DNA from: Gammaproteobacteria bacterium
GTDB lineage: Bacteria; Pseudomonadota; Gammaproteobacteria; S012-40
DNA length: 14,927 nucleotides
Direction: 5' to 3'
Assembly (NCBI GenBank): GCA_015491615.1
Contig: WFVN01000124.1
Coordinates: forward strand, 1-14,927
This document shows positions 1-8,105 of this stretch, piece after piece. Every line of letters starts with the position of its first letter. The first letter of the stretch is position 1. The notes beneath the pieces are model-generated. The model saw only the letters and a program-made list of their open reading frames with translations. It had not been told where the DNA came from and ran no database searches. The position numbers were made by a program, and so were the translations under genes.

Positions 1-23
1 AGGCGGGAGGGGAGGGCACTCAT
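1..23 (-). CDS. Possible start of a further operon gene (partial, runs off window)
   Basis: An ATG at 23-21 overlaps the stop codon of the WGR gene (TGA, 22-20) in an ATGA arrangement, the same layout as the aroB/dgt and pilO/pilP junctions. Only seven full codons are visible (M-S-A-L-P-S-R), with no stop before the window edge. No strong Shine-Dalgarno sequence precedes it. No identity can be given. The only support is the overlap geometry and the tight packing of the operon. Confidence 0.25.
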
Positions 24-274
24 GGCGGGCCGCTGTCCCCTTCCACGAAGACGGTACGGTAGCCGCGCTTGAGCTGTGCCTCGCGCAGGCGCTCCAGGGT
101 CTCGGCGGCGCGTTCGTAGTCGGTGAAACGTTCACGCTTGACGCGCCCCGGCGAGCCCACCTGGCCCCATTCGCGCACCAGGCTCCAGCCGCCCAGGAGG
201 TCACGGGTGAGGACCAGTTGGTAGAAGCGGGGCGGGGCGTCGGGCTGGGGGGGCGTCTGCATGTACACGCGCAT
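20..274 (-). CDS. Stand-alone WGR-domain protein
   Basis: An 84-residue protein consisting almost entirely of a WGR domain. The diagnostic core is W36-G37-Q38-V-G-S-P-G-R, followed by a basic stretch (K46-R47-E-R-F) and a charged helix (about 53-70), then a final strand (GYRTVFVEG). The third core residue is Gln rather than Arg. In PARP-family and bacterial multidomain proteins WGR domains bind nucleic acid ends or mediate protein contacts. What isolated copies do is not established. The gene starts 3 nt after the dgt stop codon with no clear ribosome site, so it is probably translated by reinitiation from dgt. An alternative start at M5 (position 262) would shorten it by four residues. Family assignment is confident, function is not. 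Confidence 0.85.
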   Translation of the reverse strand: MRVYMQTPPQPDAPPRFYQLVLTRDLLGGWSLVREWGQVGSPGRVKRERFTDYERAAETLERLREAQLKRGYRTVFVEGDSGPP

Positions 275-277
275 GGT

Positions 278-1429
278 TCAGGTGAGTTCCCGGGGGTCGA
301 ACAGGCGTTGGTATTCGGCGATGGCGTAGCGGTCGGTCATGCCGGCGATGTAGTCGGTGACGGCGCGCGCGCGCCCGGCCTGGCCCTCTTCCCGCTCCAG
401 GCGCACGGCGCGGTCGTGGTGTTCCGGCGGCAAAAGGCGCGGGTCGTCGAAAAAGGCCTCGAACAGGCGGGTGACCATGTGTCGCGATTTGGTGGCCATG
501 CGGTGCACCCGGTAATGGCGGTAGAGGTGACGGCGCAGGTAGGTCTTGAGGGTCTGGTTGAGTTCGGCCATTTCGCTGGAGAAGCCCATGAGCGGCTCGG
601 GCCAGCGGCGCACGTCGTCCACGCTCTCGGGGGCGGCGACCTCCAGGCGCGCGCGGGAGGTCTCGATGAGGTCGGTGACCAGGCGATTGATCATGCGCCG
701 CACCACTTCGTGGATGGTGCGCCGGGGGGCGAGGTGGGGGTAGGCGGCATGGACGGCGTCGTGCTGCTCGCGGAACAGGGGTACCTCACGCAGGCCGTCG
801 ATGGTGAGGAGGCCGGCGCGCAGGCCGTCGTCCACGTCGTGGTTGTTGTAGGCGATCTCGTCGGCGAGGTTGGCCAGTTGCGCCTCGAGGCTGGGCTGGG
901 TGCGGTCGAGGAAGCGCCGGCCCACCTCCCCCAGGGTCTCGGCGCGGCGCGGGGAGCAGTGCTTGAGGATGCCTTCGCGCGTCTCGAAGGTGAGGTTGAG
1001 GCCGGGGAAGTCGGCGTATTTTTCCTCCAGCTCGTCCACTACCCGCAGGGATTGGAGGTTGTGCTCGAAGCCGCCGTATTCGGCCATGCAGGCGTTGAGG
1101 GCGTCCTGACCGGCGTGGCCGAAGGGGGTGTGGCCCAGGTCGTGGGCGAGGGCGATGGCCTCGGTGAGGTCTTCGTTGAGGCGCAGGGCGCGGGCCACGG
1201 CGCGGCCGATCTGGGCCACTTCCAGGGAGTGGGTGAGGCGGGTGCGGAAGAGGTCGCCCTCGTGGTTGACGAACACCTGGGTCTTGTATTCCAGGCGCCG
1301 GAAGGCGGTGCTGTGGACGATGCGGTCGCGGTCGCGCTGGTATTCGCTGCGGTAGGGCGGGGGCGGCTCGGGGTGGCGCCGGCCGCGGGAGTTGGCGTCG
1401 CTGCAGGCGTAGGGGGCGAGGTCGGTCAT
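278..1429 (-). CDS. dgt: Deoxyguanosinetriphosphate triphosphohydrolase-like HD protein
   Basis: A 383-residue HD-superfamily protein of the dGTPase type, which hydrolyses dNTPs (classically dGTP) to nucleoside plus tripolyphosphate. The N-terminal block with SRGRRHPEP, RDRDRI and FRRLEYKTQVF is typical of the family. The metal-binding HD site is complete: H67 (RLTHSLEV), H96-D97 (ALAHDLGH) and D190 (NLADEIAY). Its length fits the shorter 'dGTPase-like' subfamily rather than the longer E. coli Dgt. The start is set at ATG 1429-1427, which overlaps the aroB stop codon as ATGA. The frame stays open further upstream, but that part lies inside aroB and does not look like this family. The position behind aroB suggests translational coupling. 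Substrate preference (dGTP or several dNTPs) cannot be read from the sequence. Confidence 0.92.
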   Translation of the reverse strand: MTDLAPYACSDANSRGRRHPEPPPPYRSEYQRDRDRIVHSTAFRRLEYKTQVFVNHEGDLFRTRLTHSLEVAQIGRAVARALRLNEDLTEAIALAHDLGHTPFGHAGQDALNACMAEYGGFEHNLQSLRVVDELEEKYADFPGLNLTFETREGILKHCSPRRAETLGEVGRRFLDRTQPSLEAQLANLADEIAYNNHDVDDGLRAGLLTIDGLREVPLFREQHDAVHAAYPHLAPRRTIHEVVRRMINRLVTDLIETSRARLEVAAPESVDDVRRWPEPLMGFSSEMAELNQTLKTYLRRHLYRHYRVHRMATKSRHMVTRLFEAFFDDPRLLPPEHHDRAVRLEREEGQAGRARAVTDYIAGMTDRYAIAEYQRLFDPRELT

Positions 1430-2535
1430 AGGCCGAGCCCGGTGGGCGGCGCGGGCAGGGCGTGGTGGGCCTCGAGGGTCTCGCGCAGGAGGGCGGGGTC
1501 GTAGTCGTCGCTGATCACCGCCTGGCCGATGGCCTTGAGGAGGATCAGGCGGATGACGCCGTCCTGGACCTTTTTGTCCCGCGCCATGAGGGTGAAGAAG
1601 GTGTCCGGGTCCAGGTCGGCGGGGGCGCGGGTGGGCAGGCCCGCTTCGATGATGAGGGTCTCGATGCGGTGGTAGTCCTCGCGCGCGAGCCAGCCCAGGC
1701 GGGTGGAGAGGTCGGCGGCGATGAGCATGCCGGTGCCCACCGCTTCGCCATGCAGCCATTGGCTGTAGCCGGTGGCGGTCTCGATGGCGTGGCCGAAGGT
1801 GTGGCCGAGGTTGAGGAGGGCGCGCACGCCGGTTTCCCGTTCGTCTTCGGCGACGATTTCGGCCTTGTCCTCGCAGGAGCGGCGGATGGCGTGGGTGAGG
1901 GCCTCGGGGTCGCGGTTCAGGAGGGCCTGGATGTGTTCCTCCTGCCAGGCGAAGAAGTCCGGGTCGCGGATGAGGCCGTATTTGATGACCTCGGCGAGAC
2001 CGGCGGAGAGCTGGCGGTCGTCGAGGGTGTTGAGGGTGTCGGTGTCGGCGATGACCGCCCGCGGCTGGTGGAAGGCGCCGATCATGTTCTTGCCCAGGGG
2101 GTGATTGACGCCGGTCTTGCCGCCCACGGAGGAGTCCACCTGCGCCAGGAGGGTGGTGGGGATCTGGATGAAGTCCACGCCGCGCTGGTAGGTGGCGGCG
2201 GCGAAGCCGGTCATGTCGCCCACCACGCCGCCGCCGAGGGCGACGAGGGTGCAGCGGCGGTCGAAGCGCCGTTGCAGGAGGACGTCGTAGATGCGGTTCA
2301 CCGTCTCCAGGGTCTTGTGCCGCTCCCCTTCGGGGAGGACCACTTCGGCCACCTCGAAGTCAGGGAGCATGGCGCGCGCCACGTCCAGGTAGAGGGGGGC
2401 GACGTTGGTGTCGGTGACGATGAGCACCTGGCGACCGCGCAGATGGGGTTCGAGGAGGCCCCGCCGGCCCAGCAGGCCGGGGCCGATGTGGATGGGGTAG
2501 CTGCGCTGGCCCAGTTCGACGGTGACGGTGTCCAT
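1426..2535 (-). CDS. aroB: 3-dehydroquinate synthase
   Basis: A 369-residue cytoplasmic enzyme that converts DAHP to 3-dehydroquinate, the second step of the shikimate pathway, using NAD+ and a divalent metal. The NAD-binding region contains LPEGERHKT (67-75) and GGGVVGDMTGF (101-111). It is followed by IPTTLLAQVDSSVGGKTG and NMIGAFHQP. The three metal ligands are present as E182 (AEVIKYG), H245 (NLGHTFGHAIE) and H262 (LHGEAV). Length matches the family. The ATG at 2535 is preceded by only a weak GGA ribosome site. It lies 81 nt after aroK, the widest gap in this operon, and its stop codon overlaps the dgt start by 4 nt. Adjacency to aroK is the usual gammaproteobacterial arrangement. Confidence 0.97.
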   Translation of the reverse strand: MDTVTVELGQRSYPIHIGPGLLGRRGLLEPHLRGRQVLIVTDTNVAPLYLDVARAMLPDFEVAEVVLPEGERHKTLETVNRIYDVLLQRRFDRRCTLVALGGGVVGDMTGFAAATYQRGVDFIQIPTTLLAQVDSSVGGKTGVNHPLGKNMIGAFHQPRAVIADTDTLNTLDDRQLSAGLAEVIKYGLIRDPDFFAWQEEHIQALLNRDPEALTHAIRRSCEDKAEIVAEDERETGVRALLNLGHTFGHAIETATGYSQWLHGEAVGTGMLIAADLSTRLGWLAREDYHRIETLIIEAGLPTRAPADLDPDTFFTLMARDKKVQDGVIRLILLKAIGQAVISDDYDPALLRETLEAHHALPAPPTGLGL

Positions 2536-2560
2536 GGTCGTTTTCCGGATGTGGTGGTGG

Positions 2561-2588
2561 ATTTTAGCAAGTTGTTGACGAAGGTCAT
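2561..2588 (-). promoter_or_regulatory. Possible internal promoter for aroB-dgt
   Basis: In the 81-nt gap between aroK and aroB the minus strand carries a TAAAAT hexamer (2566-2561). It is preceded by ATGACC (2588-2583) at 16-nt spacing, which matches four of six -35 positions. Transcription would begin near 2554, just ahead of the aroB start codon. This is an inference from weak consensus matches. Confidence 0.3.
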
Positions 2589-2616
2589 CCGGACCTTTTC
2601 TCGAGGCGCCGGCCGG

Positions 2617-3156
2617 TCAGCGATCGGCCCCGTCCGGGGCGTCCGCGCGCAGGCGCGCCACCAGGTCGTTGAGGGTGTGACGGGGGTGGCCCTTGGTCTC
2701 GACGGTGATGTGGGCGGTCTCCTGGTACAGGGGTTCGCGTTCGCGCAGGATCTCGCGCAGGCGGGCGGCGGGGTCGTCCGTCTGCAGCAGGGGGCGGTTG
2801 CGGTCGCGGCGGGTGCGCTCCAGGAGACGCTCCAGGGGGGCGTGGAGGTAGATGACCAGGCCGCGATCGCGCAGGGCACGGCGGTTTTCCTCGCGCAGCA
2901 CGGCGCCGCCGCCGGTGGCGAGGACGACATCGTCCTCGCGCGTGAGTTCGTCGATGAGACGCGCCTCGCGGCGGCGAAATCCTTCTTCCCCTTCCAGTTC
3001 GAAGATGAGGGGGATGGTGGCGCCGGTGCGTTCCTCCAGGACACGGTCGCTGTCCAGGAAGCGCAACCCCAGGGCGCGGGCGAGCTGTTGGCCGAGGGTG
3101 GTCTTGCCCGCGCCCATGGGGCCGATGAGGAAGATACGTCGGGGCCTGTCGTTCAT
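2617..3156 (-). CDS. aroK: Shikimate kinase
   Basis: A 179-residue P-loop kinase that phosphorylates shikimate at the 3-hydroxyl with ATP, the fifth step of the shikimate pathway. Walker A is GPMGAGKTT (12-20). The shikimate-binding elements are FLDSD (D35, D37), the GFRRRE arginine near 61, and the glycine-rich TGGGAV loop (81-86). A lid region with RNRPLL follows. Length agrees with AroK/AroL proteins. I chose ATG 3156 because the protein then begins directly before the first strand (RRIFLIG). An ATG 14 codons upstream would overlap the end of pilQ and add a non-conserved tail. It starts 19 nt after the pilQ stop with a modest GGGG ribosome site. Confidence 0.95.
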   Translation of the reverse strand: MNDRPRRIFLIGPMGAGKTTLGQQLARALGLRFLDSDRVLEERTGATIPLIFELEGEEGFRRREARLIDELTREDDVVLATGGGAVLREENRRALRDRGLVIYLHAPLERLLERTRRDRNRPLLQTDDPAARLREILREREPLYQETAHITVETKGHPRHTLNDLVARLRADAPDGADR

Positions 3157-3175
3157 GTCCCCAGGGTAGCAGGAC

Positions 3176-5275
3176 TCAAGGGCTTGCGGCGAGTCCACCT
3201 TGGCCGCTGATGATCTTCGGGGTGACGAAGATGAGCAGCTCGTTCTTGTTGTTCACCTGCGTGCGGGAGCGGAACAGGGCGCCGATGAGGGGCAGGTCGC
3301 CGAAGAATGGGATCTTGCTTGCCTCGTGGCGGTTGATGTGCTGGTAGATGCCGCCCAGGACGACGGTCTCGCCGTTGTTCACCAGGACCTGGGTGCTGAT
3401 TTCTTTGGTGTCGATGCTGGGTACGCCTTGGTATTCCTTGCCCACCGAGTCGTTCTTGACGTTGAGGTCGAGGATGATGCGGTCGTCGGGGGTGATCTGG
3501 GGGGTGACGGCGAGGCTCAGAACGGCCTTCTTGAAGGCAACGGCGGTGGCGCCCGAGGAAGCGGCCTGCTGGTAGGGAATCTCGGTACCCTGTTCGATGA
3601 TCGCTTTTTTCTGGTTGGAGGTGATCAGGCGCGGGGTGGAGAGGATTTCGCCGCGGCCCTCGGTCTGCAGGGCGGAGAGCTCCAGGTCCAACAAGGCGTT
3701 GGAGCGGAGGATGCCGAGGGAAAAGCGGCCGGCGTTGTTGCCGGGCACGGGCAGGTTGATGTTGAGGCGCTGGGGTTGGCCGTTGTCATCGCGATTCATG
3801 GCGTTGACTTCGGTGACGGCGGCGCCGGCGAGGAGGTCGTTGGTGCCGGCAGAGATGCCGTCCGGGCCCTGGATGGTGCCGGAGGTGGCGATGGTGGTGG
3901 AGCCGGCTTGCTTGACGGCGGTGATGCCCAGGCGAGCCCCCAAGTCACGGGCGAAGTCGTCGTTGGCGATGACGATGCGCGATTCGATGAGCACCTGGCG
4001 GATGGGCACGTCCAACTTTTTGATGAGGGCGCGGATCTCCTCCAGGCGGGCGGCGGTCTCCCGTACCAGAAGGGTGTTGGTGCGTTCGTCCACGCTCACG
4101 TCGCCGCGTTCGGAAAGGAGGGAGCTCTGCTCCGACTTGAGCAGGTCGGCCAGTTCCCGGGCCTTGGCGTAGTTGATTTGGATGAGTTCGGAGTGCAGGG
4201 GCTCCAGTTCGGTGATCTGCTTGCGCGCTTGCAGCTCCAGGTGCTCGCGCTTGGCGATCTCCTCGGCTGGGGCGATGAGGATGATGTTGCCGTTCTGGCG
4301 CATGGCCAGGCCCTTGGTGCGCAGGATGATGTCGAGGGCCTGATCCCAGGGAACGTTCTTCAGGCGCAGGGTGATGTTGCCCTGCACGGAATCGGAGACG
4401 ACGATATTGAGGCCGGTGAAGTCGGCCAGCAATTGGAGGACGGCACGGGTGTCGATGTTTTGGAAATTGAGGGACAATTTCTCGCCGCTGTACACCTTTT
4501 GCTCGAGGGCTTTGAGTTGTTCTTCCTCGCTTACCGGTTTGACGTCGATGGTGAGAGTGGCGCCTGATTGATAGGCGAGATGTTCGTAGCGGCCCCCGGC
4601 GGCGATCTCGATGCGTGCCTCGTCCCCCTGTTGTTTGAGGTCGATGTGGCGCACCGGGGTGCCGAAGTCGGTGACGTCCAAGCGTTGGTCGGCGTCGACC
4701 AGTTCGGTCCCGGCGAAACGGGCGATGATCTTGCCGCCCTCGCTGCGGATGTCGGCGGCCAGGGAGGCGTCGCTCAAGGTGACGATGATGCGACCTTCGC
4801 CGTTCTCGCCGCGACGGAAGTCCACCGCTTCGATGCGCCGGGCCACGGCGGCTGGTTCGCTCGCGTGCGCCGCTACCGGTGTGAGGGTGAGGACGAGACC
4901 GTCGGCGGTGGCGCGCGTTTCCAGGCGTGCGGGTTGGTCGAGTTCGGCCACCATCCGCACGCGGTCACGGGCACCGACCACGGAGAGGGTGCGCACCAGG
5001 CCCTGGTCGACGCGTTGACGGCGCCATTCGAGGGCGCTCTCCACGCCGCGCAGGTCCACCACCACCCGCGGTGGGTCGTTGACGACGAAGTTGATCGGGG
5101 CGGGCAGGCCGCCGTCGGCACGCAGATGGATGGCCACCCGTTCGCCGGGGAGTGCTTGCAGGCGGACGTCCCGCAGGACGGGGGGTTGGGCGAAGGCGGT
5201 GTGGGCGACCAGGCTCATGAGGAGGGCCACCAGACAGCGCCGCGCATGTCGTTCGATGAGTGTGGGGGAAACCAT
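3176..5275 (-). CDS. pilQ: Type IV pilus secretin PilQ
   Basis: A 699-residue outer-membrane secretin that forms the channel through which the type IV pilus is extruded and retracted. A signal peptide spans about 1-29 (basic start, hydrophobic core LVALLMSLVA, cleavage after AFA). Two AMIN domains follow (about 35-115 and 147-243) and should bind peptidoglycan. Next come the secretin/TonB short N-terminal domain (about 266-335, LNFQNIDTRAVLQLLADFTG), a secretin N1-type domain (about 363-425) and the beta-barrel secretin domain (about 525-690). The family signature VVLGGIY...IPFFGDLPLIGALF lies at 638-668. The ATG at 5275 follows a GGAGAG ribosome site and lies 13 nt after the pilP stop. It is the last pilus gene, directly ahead of aroK. 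Length and domain order are normal. Confidence 0.97.
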   Translation of the reverse strand: MVSPTLIERHARRCLVALLMSLVAHTAFAQPPVLRDVRLQALPGERVAIHLRADGGLPAPINFVVNDPPRVVVDLRGVESALEWRRQRVDQGLVRTLSVVGARDRVRMVAELDQPARLETRATADGLVLTLTPVAAHASEPAAVARRIEAVDFRRGENGEGRIIVTLSDASLAADIRSEGGKIIARFAGTELVDADQRLDVTDFGTPVRHIDLKQQGDEARIEIAAGGRYEHLAYQSGATLTIDVKPVSEEEQLKALEQKVYSGEKLSLNFQNIDTRAVLQLLADFTGLNIVVSDSVQGNITLRLKNVPWDQALDIILRTKGLAMRQNGNIILIAPAEEIAKREHLELQARKQITELEPLHSELIQINYAKARELADLLKSEQSSLLSERGDVSVDERTNTLLVRETAARLEEIRALIKKLDVPIRQVLIESRIVIANDDFARDLGARLGITAVKQAGSTTIATSGTIQGPDGISAGTNDLLAGAAVTEVNAMNRDDNGQPQRLNINLPVPGNNAGRFSLGILRSNALLDLELSALQTEGRGEILSTPRLITSNQKKAIIEQGTEIPYQQAASSGATAVAFKKAVLSLAVTPQITPDDRIILDLNVKNDSVGKEYQGVPSIDTKEISTQVLVNNGETVVLGGIYQHINRHEASKIPFFGDLPLIGALFRSRTQVNNKNELLIFVTPKIISGQGGLAASP

Positions 5276-5288
5276 GGGTCTCTCCGAG

Positions 5289-5810
5289 CTATCCTTCTAG
5301 ATTCAATGAGTTGTGTCGTTTCATCCAGCCGCCGGAGCCGTCAGGGACAATTTCGACGATCTTCACTTCGGTGTCGGTGATGGCGATGATGCGCCCGTGG
5401 TCTTGCCCCAGGTGATTGCCCACCCGGACCCGGTAAAGGATGTTGTCGGGGGCGCGGATCACCGCCCAGGTTTCACCGCCGTTGCGCAATACCCCGACCA
5501 TGGTGAGGGAGTCCAAAGGATAGTTTTCGAGAGGTTCGGGCAGGCGGTTCAGGTCGGGATGGACACCGCTGTCACCATTGTCGCTTTGCGGGCGAAGGGA
5601 CTGGAGACGGGCGTGGTGCGGCTGGAAGGGGTCGCGCAGGCCGCTCGCCTGGTAGTGATACACCGGCGGCGGGGGGATCTCGGGTAGGGGTTCCACCTTA
5701 CCTTTGCTCTGCGCCTTGGTCTCGATGACGAAGCGTTCCAGATCGGAGAGGTCGGCGCGTTCGCAGCCACCCAGGACGAGCAGGAGGAAAACCGGCCAGA
5801 GGCGTTTCAT
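5289..5810 (-). CDS. pilP: Type IV pilus inner-membrane lipoprotein PilP
   Basis: A 173-residue periplasmic lipoprotein that connects the PilN/PilO inner-membrane platform to the secretin PilQ. The signal peptide has a lipobox LGGC ending at C16. A flexible proline-rich linker follows (about 38-50), then the typical GLRDPFQP segment (57-64). The C-terminal beta domain (about 95-165) carries the conserved LDSLTMVGVL and VGNHLGQDHGRI elements. The ATG at 5810 overlaps the pilO stop codon (ATGA) and has a strong AGGAGG ribosome site 7 nt upstream. The same frame stays open far upstream inside pilO, but the lipoprotein signal and ribosome site fix the start here. Confidence 0.96.
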   Translation of the reverse strand: MKRLWPVFLLLVLGGCERADLSDLERFVIETKAQSKGKVEPLPEIPPPPVYHYQASGLRDPFQPHHARLQSLRPQSDNGDSGVHPDLNRLPEPLENYPLDSLTMVGVLRNGGETWAVIRAPDNILYRVRVGNHLGQDHGRIIAITDTEVKIVEIVPDGSGGWMKRHNSLNLEG

Positions 5811-6418
5811 GATCTTTCCTCCTGCGGCCGTTCGCCCGGTTCGAGATAGCGATAGGTGTAAGCGGTGAGTTCCATGACGAGGGTGCCCTCGGAATCGTTC
5901 TCCACCGGGGTGATGCGGATGTCGTCCACGGTGACGATGCGCGGCAGGGCGGCGATGCCGGAAATGAATTTGCCGAATTCGTGGTAGTGGCCGCGCACGC
6001 GGATCTGAATGGGCAATTCCGCATAGAAAGTCTTGGGGGCTTCTTGCTGGGGTTTGAAAAGCTCGAAGGTGAGGCCGGCAGAAAGGCCCGTTTGGGTGAT
6101 GTCCACCAGCAGATCGGCCACCTCCGTACGTCCGGGGAGTTGGTGCAGCATGACCTCGAAGGTCTCCTCGATCTGCGCCATCTGCCGCTTGTACACCTTC
6201 AAGTTGGCGGCCTTCGCCTGTTTGATGGTGAATTGCTGTTTCAGGCTCGCCTCTTGCGTACGTGCCTGGTTGAGGGTGTCGATCTGGTGGCGCAGGTCGA
6301 ACCAGTAGCCGGCGGCCGCCACCGCCGCGCACACGAGGACGATGGCCACGGCCTTGGCCGGTCGCGGCCAGTTCCCGGCCTCGCTGAGGTCCAGTTCGTT
6401 GAGTTTTTGCGGATCCAT
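5807..6418 (-). CDS. pilO: Type IV pilus assembly protein PilO
   Basis: A 203-residue bitopic inner-membrane protein that pairs with PilN in the pilus alignment subcomplex. It has a short cytoplasmic N-terminus (MDPQKLNELDLSEAGNWP), one transmembrane helix at about 21-40, and a periplasmic coiled coil (about 42-90). A ferredoxin-like periplasmic domain with LPIQIRVRGHYHEFGKFI and LPRIVTVDDIRI follows. The ATG at 6418 shares one base with the pilN stop codon (TGATG), and a GGAG lies 11 nt upstream. Coupling to pilN and pilP would help keep the subunits in balance. Confidence 0.95.
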   Translation of the reverse strand: MDPQKLNELDLSEAGNWPRPAKAVAIVLVCAAVAAAGYWFDLRHQIDTLNQARTQEASLKQQFTIKQAKAANLKVYKRQMAQIEETFEVMLHQLPGRTEVADLLVDITQTGLSAGLTFELFKPQQEAPKTFYAELPIQIRVRGHYHEFGKFISGIAALPRIVTVDDIRITPVENDSEGTLVMELTAYTYRYLEPGERPQEERS

Positions 6419-6969
6419 CAGCCACTTTCTCCTTCGACCACTTGCACCCGCAGGGCGAACCAACTGGCATCGGGATATTCACGGGTGCGGGCGTCGATCA
6501 CTTCCAAGTGCGGATCGGACAGCCAGGGCGAGGCGTCCAGGTTGCGCATGAGGGCGGAGACGCGGGCGTTGGCGTCGGCGATGCCCTCCAGGCGCAGGAC
6601 ATCGCCGGTCTGGGCCATCTTCAGCAGTTGCACCCCGTCGGGGGTGGCGCGCGCCACTTCCTCGAACAAGTGCACGGAGACCGGGCGGGCGGCCTGCAGG
6701 GCCTGGATCACCGCCATGCGAGCGAGCAGCTCTTTCTTGCGTTTCTCCAGGTCGCGGATCTCGCCGATCTGGGAATCCAGATGGGCGATCTGTTGGGTGA
6801 GGAAGGCGTTGCGCGTCTGTTGGATCTCGATCTGTCCGCTCAAGCGCAGGTGCAGATAGCCTATTACCACCAGGGTGAGAAGGGCGGCGCCGGCCATGGT
6901 CGCGTAGAACTGCCGGGTGCGTTGGTGGCGTAGCTCCTCGCGCCAAGGAAGGAGGTTGATGCGGGCCAT
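6418..6969 (-). CDS. pilN: Type IV pilus assembly protein PilN
   Basis: A 183-residue bitopic inner-membrane protein, partner of PilO and PilM. The N-terminus carries the hallmark INLLPWRE peptide (4-11), which docks into the groove of PilM in the cytoplasm. A transmembrane helix follows at about 24-44, then a coiled coil (about 48-90, rich in Q, E, K and R). The periplasmic ferredoxin-like domain includes PDGVQLLKMAQTGDVLRLEGIA. Its ATG directly abuts the pilM stop codon (TGAATG), and its stop overlaps the pilO start. Confidence 0.96.
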   Translation of the reverse strand: MARINLLPWREELRHQRTRQFYATMAGAALLTLVVIGYLHLRLSGQIEIQQTRNAFLTQQIAHLDSQIGEIRDLEKRKKELLARMAVIQALQAARPVSVHLFEEVARATPDGVQLLKMAQTGDVLRLEGIADANARVSALMRNLDASPWLSDPHLEVIDARTREYPDASWFALRVQVVEGESG

Positions 6970-8043
6970 TCAGTCGAACCTCCTCAAGGCCAGGCCGCAG
7001 GCGATCATCATCGCCGGAGCGTCCTCCGCCAGGGCGCGGGTGTCCACCTTGGGGGCAATGCTCATGGCGGAGAAGGGGTTGGCCACCGAGGCGGGGGTGG
7101 CGAGATCTTTCTCCACCCGCTCGTCGAGGCCGGGGATGGCGGCGCAGCCGCCGGCCAGGACCACATGGGTGACCGGTTCGGGGCGCGAGGTGGAGGAGAA
7201 ATAGAATTGCAGGGCACGGTTGATCTGCTGTACCACCGCTTCTTTGAAGGGCTCCAGGACCTCGGTGAGGTAATCGTCGGGCAGGCTGCCGTCCTTCTTG
7301 GCGCGCCCGGCCGCCTCGTAGTCGAGGCCGTAGCGGCGCATGATCTCCTCGGTGAGCTGGCGGCCTCCGAACACCTGTTCGCGGGTGTAGATGGAACGCA
7401 ACTTGTGGATCACGTGCAAGGTGGTGATTGTGGCGCCCACGTCCACCACCGCCACCGCCCGGTCCACCGCCTCCGGCGGCAGTTGTGCGGCGAGCAGGCC
7501 GAAGGCGTTTTCCATGGCGAAGGCCTCCACGTCCACCACCGCCGGGCACAGCCCCCCCAGCTCCACCGCCCCCACGCGGCTGTCCACCGTTTCCTGGCGA
7601 CAGGCGGCGATGAGCACCTCGACCAGTTCGGGGTTGTCCTCCCGCGGGCCGAGGACCTCGAAATCCAGGGCCACCTCTTCCAGGGGGAAGGGGATGTACT
7701 GGTCCGCCTCCAGTTGGATCTGGGCTTCGATGTCTTCCTCGGAGAGACCCGCCGGCATGGTTATTGTTTTGGTGATGACGGCGGAGCCGCCCACCGCCAC
7801 TGCCGCCCGTCGGCTCTTGGTGTCGGCACGGCGCACGGCACGGCGGATGGCCTCGCCCACGGACTCCACGTCGGTGATGGTCTTTTCCACCACCGCCCCT
7901 TGAGGCAAAGGTTCCACGGCGTAGCTCTCCACCTGGAACTGGTCGTTCTGTTCGCTCAGCTCCAGCAACTTCACCGCGGACGAGCTGATGTCCAACCCGA
8001 GGAGGCCACACCGCTTGCGACTAAACCATTGCAGGAATGACAC
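6970..8043 (-). CDS. pilM: Type IV pilus assembly ATPase-like protein PilM
   Basis: A 357-residue actin/FtsA-fold cytoplasmic protein that binds the PilN N-terminus and anchors the pilus machine at the inner membrane. The actin-family nucleotide motifs are visible: phosphate-1 LLGLDISSSAVKLLEL (14-29), phosphate-2 VAVVDVGATITTLHVI (197-212) and the adenosine loop HVVLAGGCAAIPGL (293-306). DQYIPFPLEEVALDFEVLG (114-132) is also typical. Translation appears to begin at GTG 8043, since no better in-frame start or strong ribosome site is seen nearby, and the resulting length fits the family. It is the first gene of the pil-aro-dgt operon, divergent from ponA. Confidence 0.95.
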   Translation of the reverse strand: MSFLQWFSRKRCGLLGLDISSSAVKLLELSEQNDQFQVESYAVEPLPQGAVVEKTITDVESVGEAIRRAVRRADTKSRRAAVAVGGSAVITKTITMPAGLSEEDIEAQIQLEADQYIPFPLEEVALDFEVLGPREDNPELVEVLIAACRQETVDSRVGAVELGGLCPAVVDVEAFAMENAFGLLAAQLPPEAVDRAVAVVDVGATITTLHVIHKLRSIYTREQVFGGRQLTEEIMRRYGLDYEAAGRAKKDGSLPDDYLTEVLEPFKEAVVQQINRALQFYFSSTSRPEPVTHVVLAGGCAAIPGLDERVEKDLATPASVANPFSAMSIAPKVDTRALAEDAPAMMIACGLALRRFD

Positions 8044-8105
8044 GTCTAATCGTCCGATTTCGCTACGCCGAAGTTGTCGAGGGATACTATCGGCAGCCGT
8101 TCGCC

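Noticed and set aside
1430..1759. Upstream extension of the dgt frame to an earlier start
   Set aside because: The extra 110 codons lie inside aroB and translate to R/P/H-rich sequence unlike the family. The ATGA start at 1429 gives the expected N-terminus.
2581..2600. Hairpin followed by TTTTC as a plus-strand terminator
   Set aside because: The stem is only 6 bp, the T-tract is short, and no plus-strand transcript is expected there.
218..4567. Long plus-strand open frames opposite dgt, aroB, aroK and pilQ (up to 582 codons)
   Set aside because: They lie antisense to well-identified genes, have low-complexity G/V/A/E-rich translations with no recognisable domain, and are expected from strong GC bias at third codon positions.
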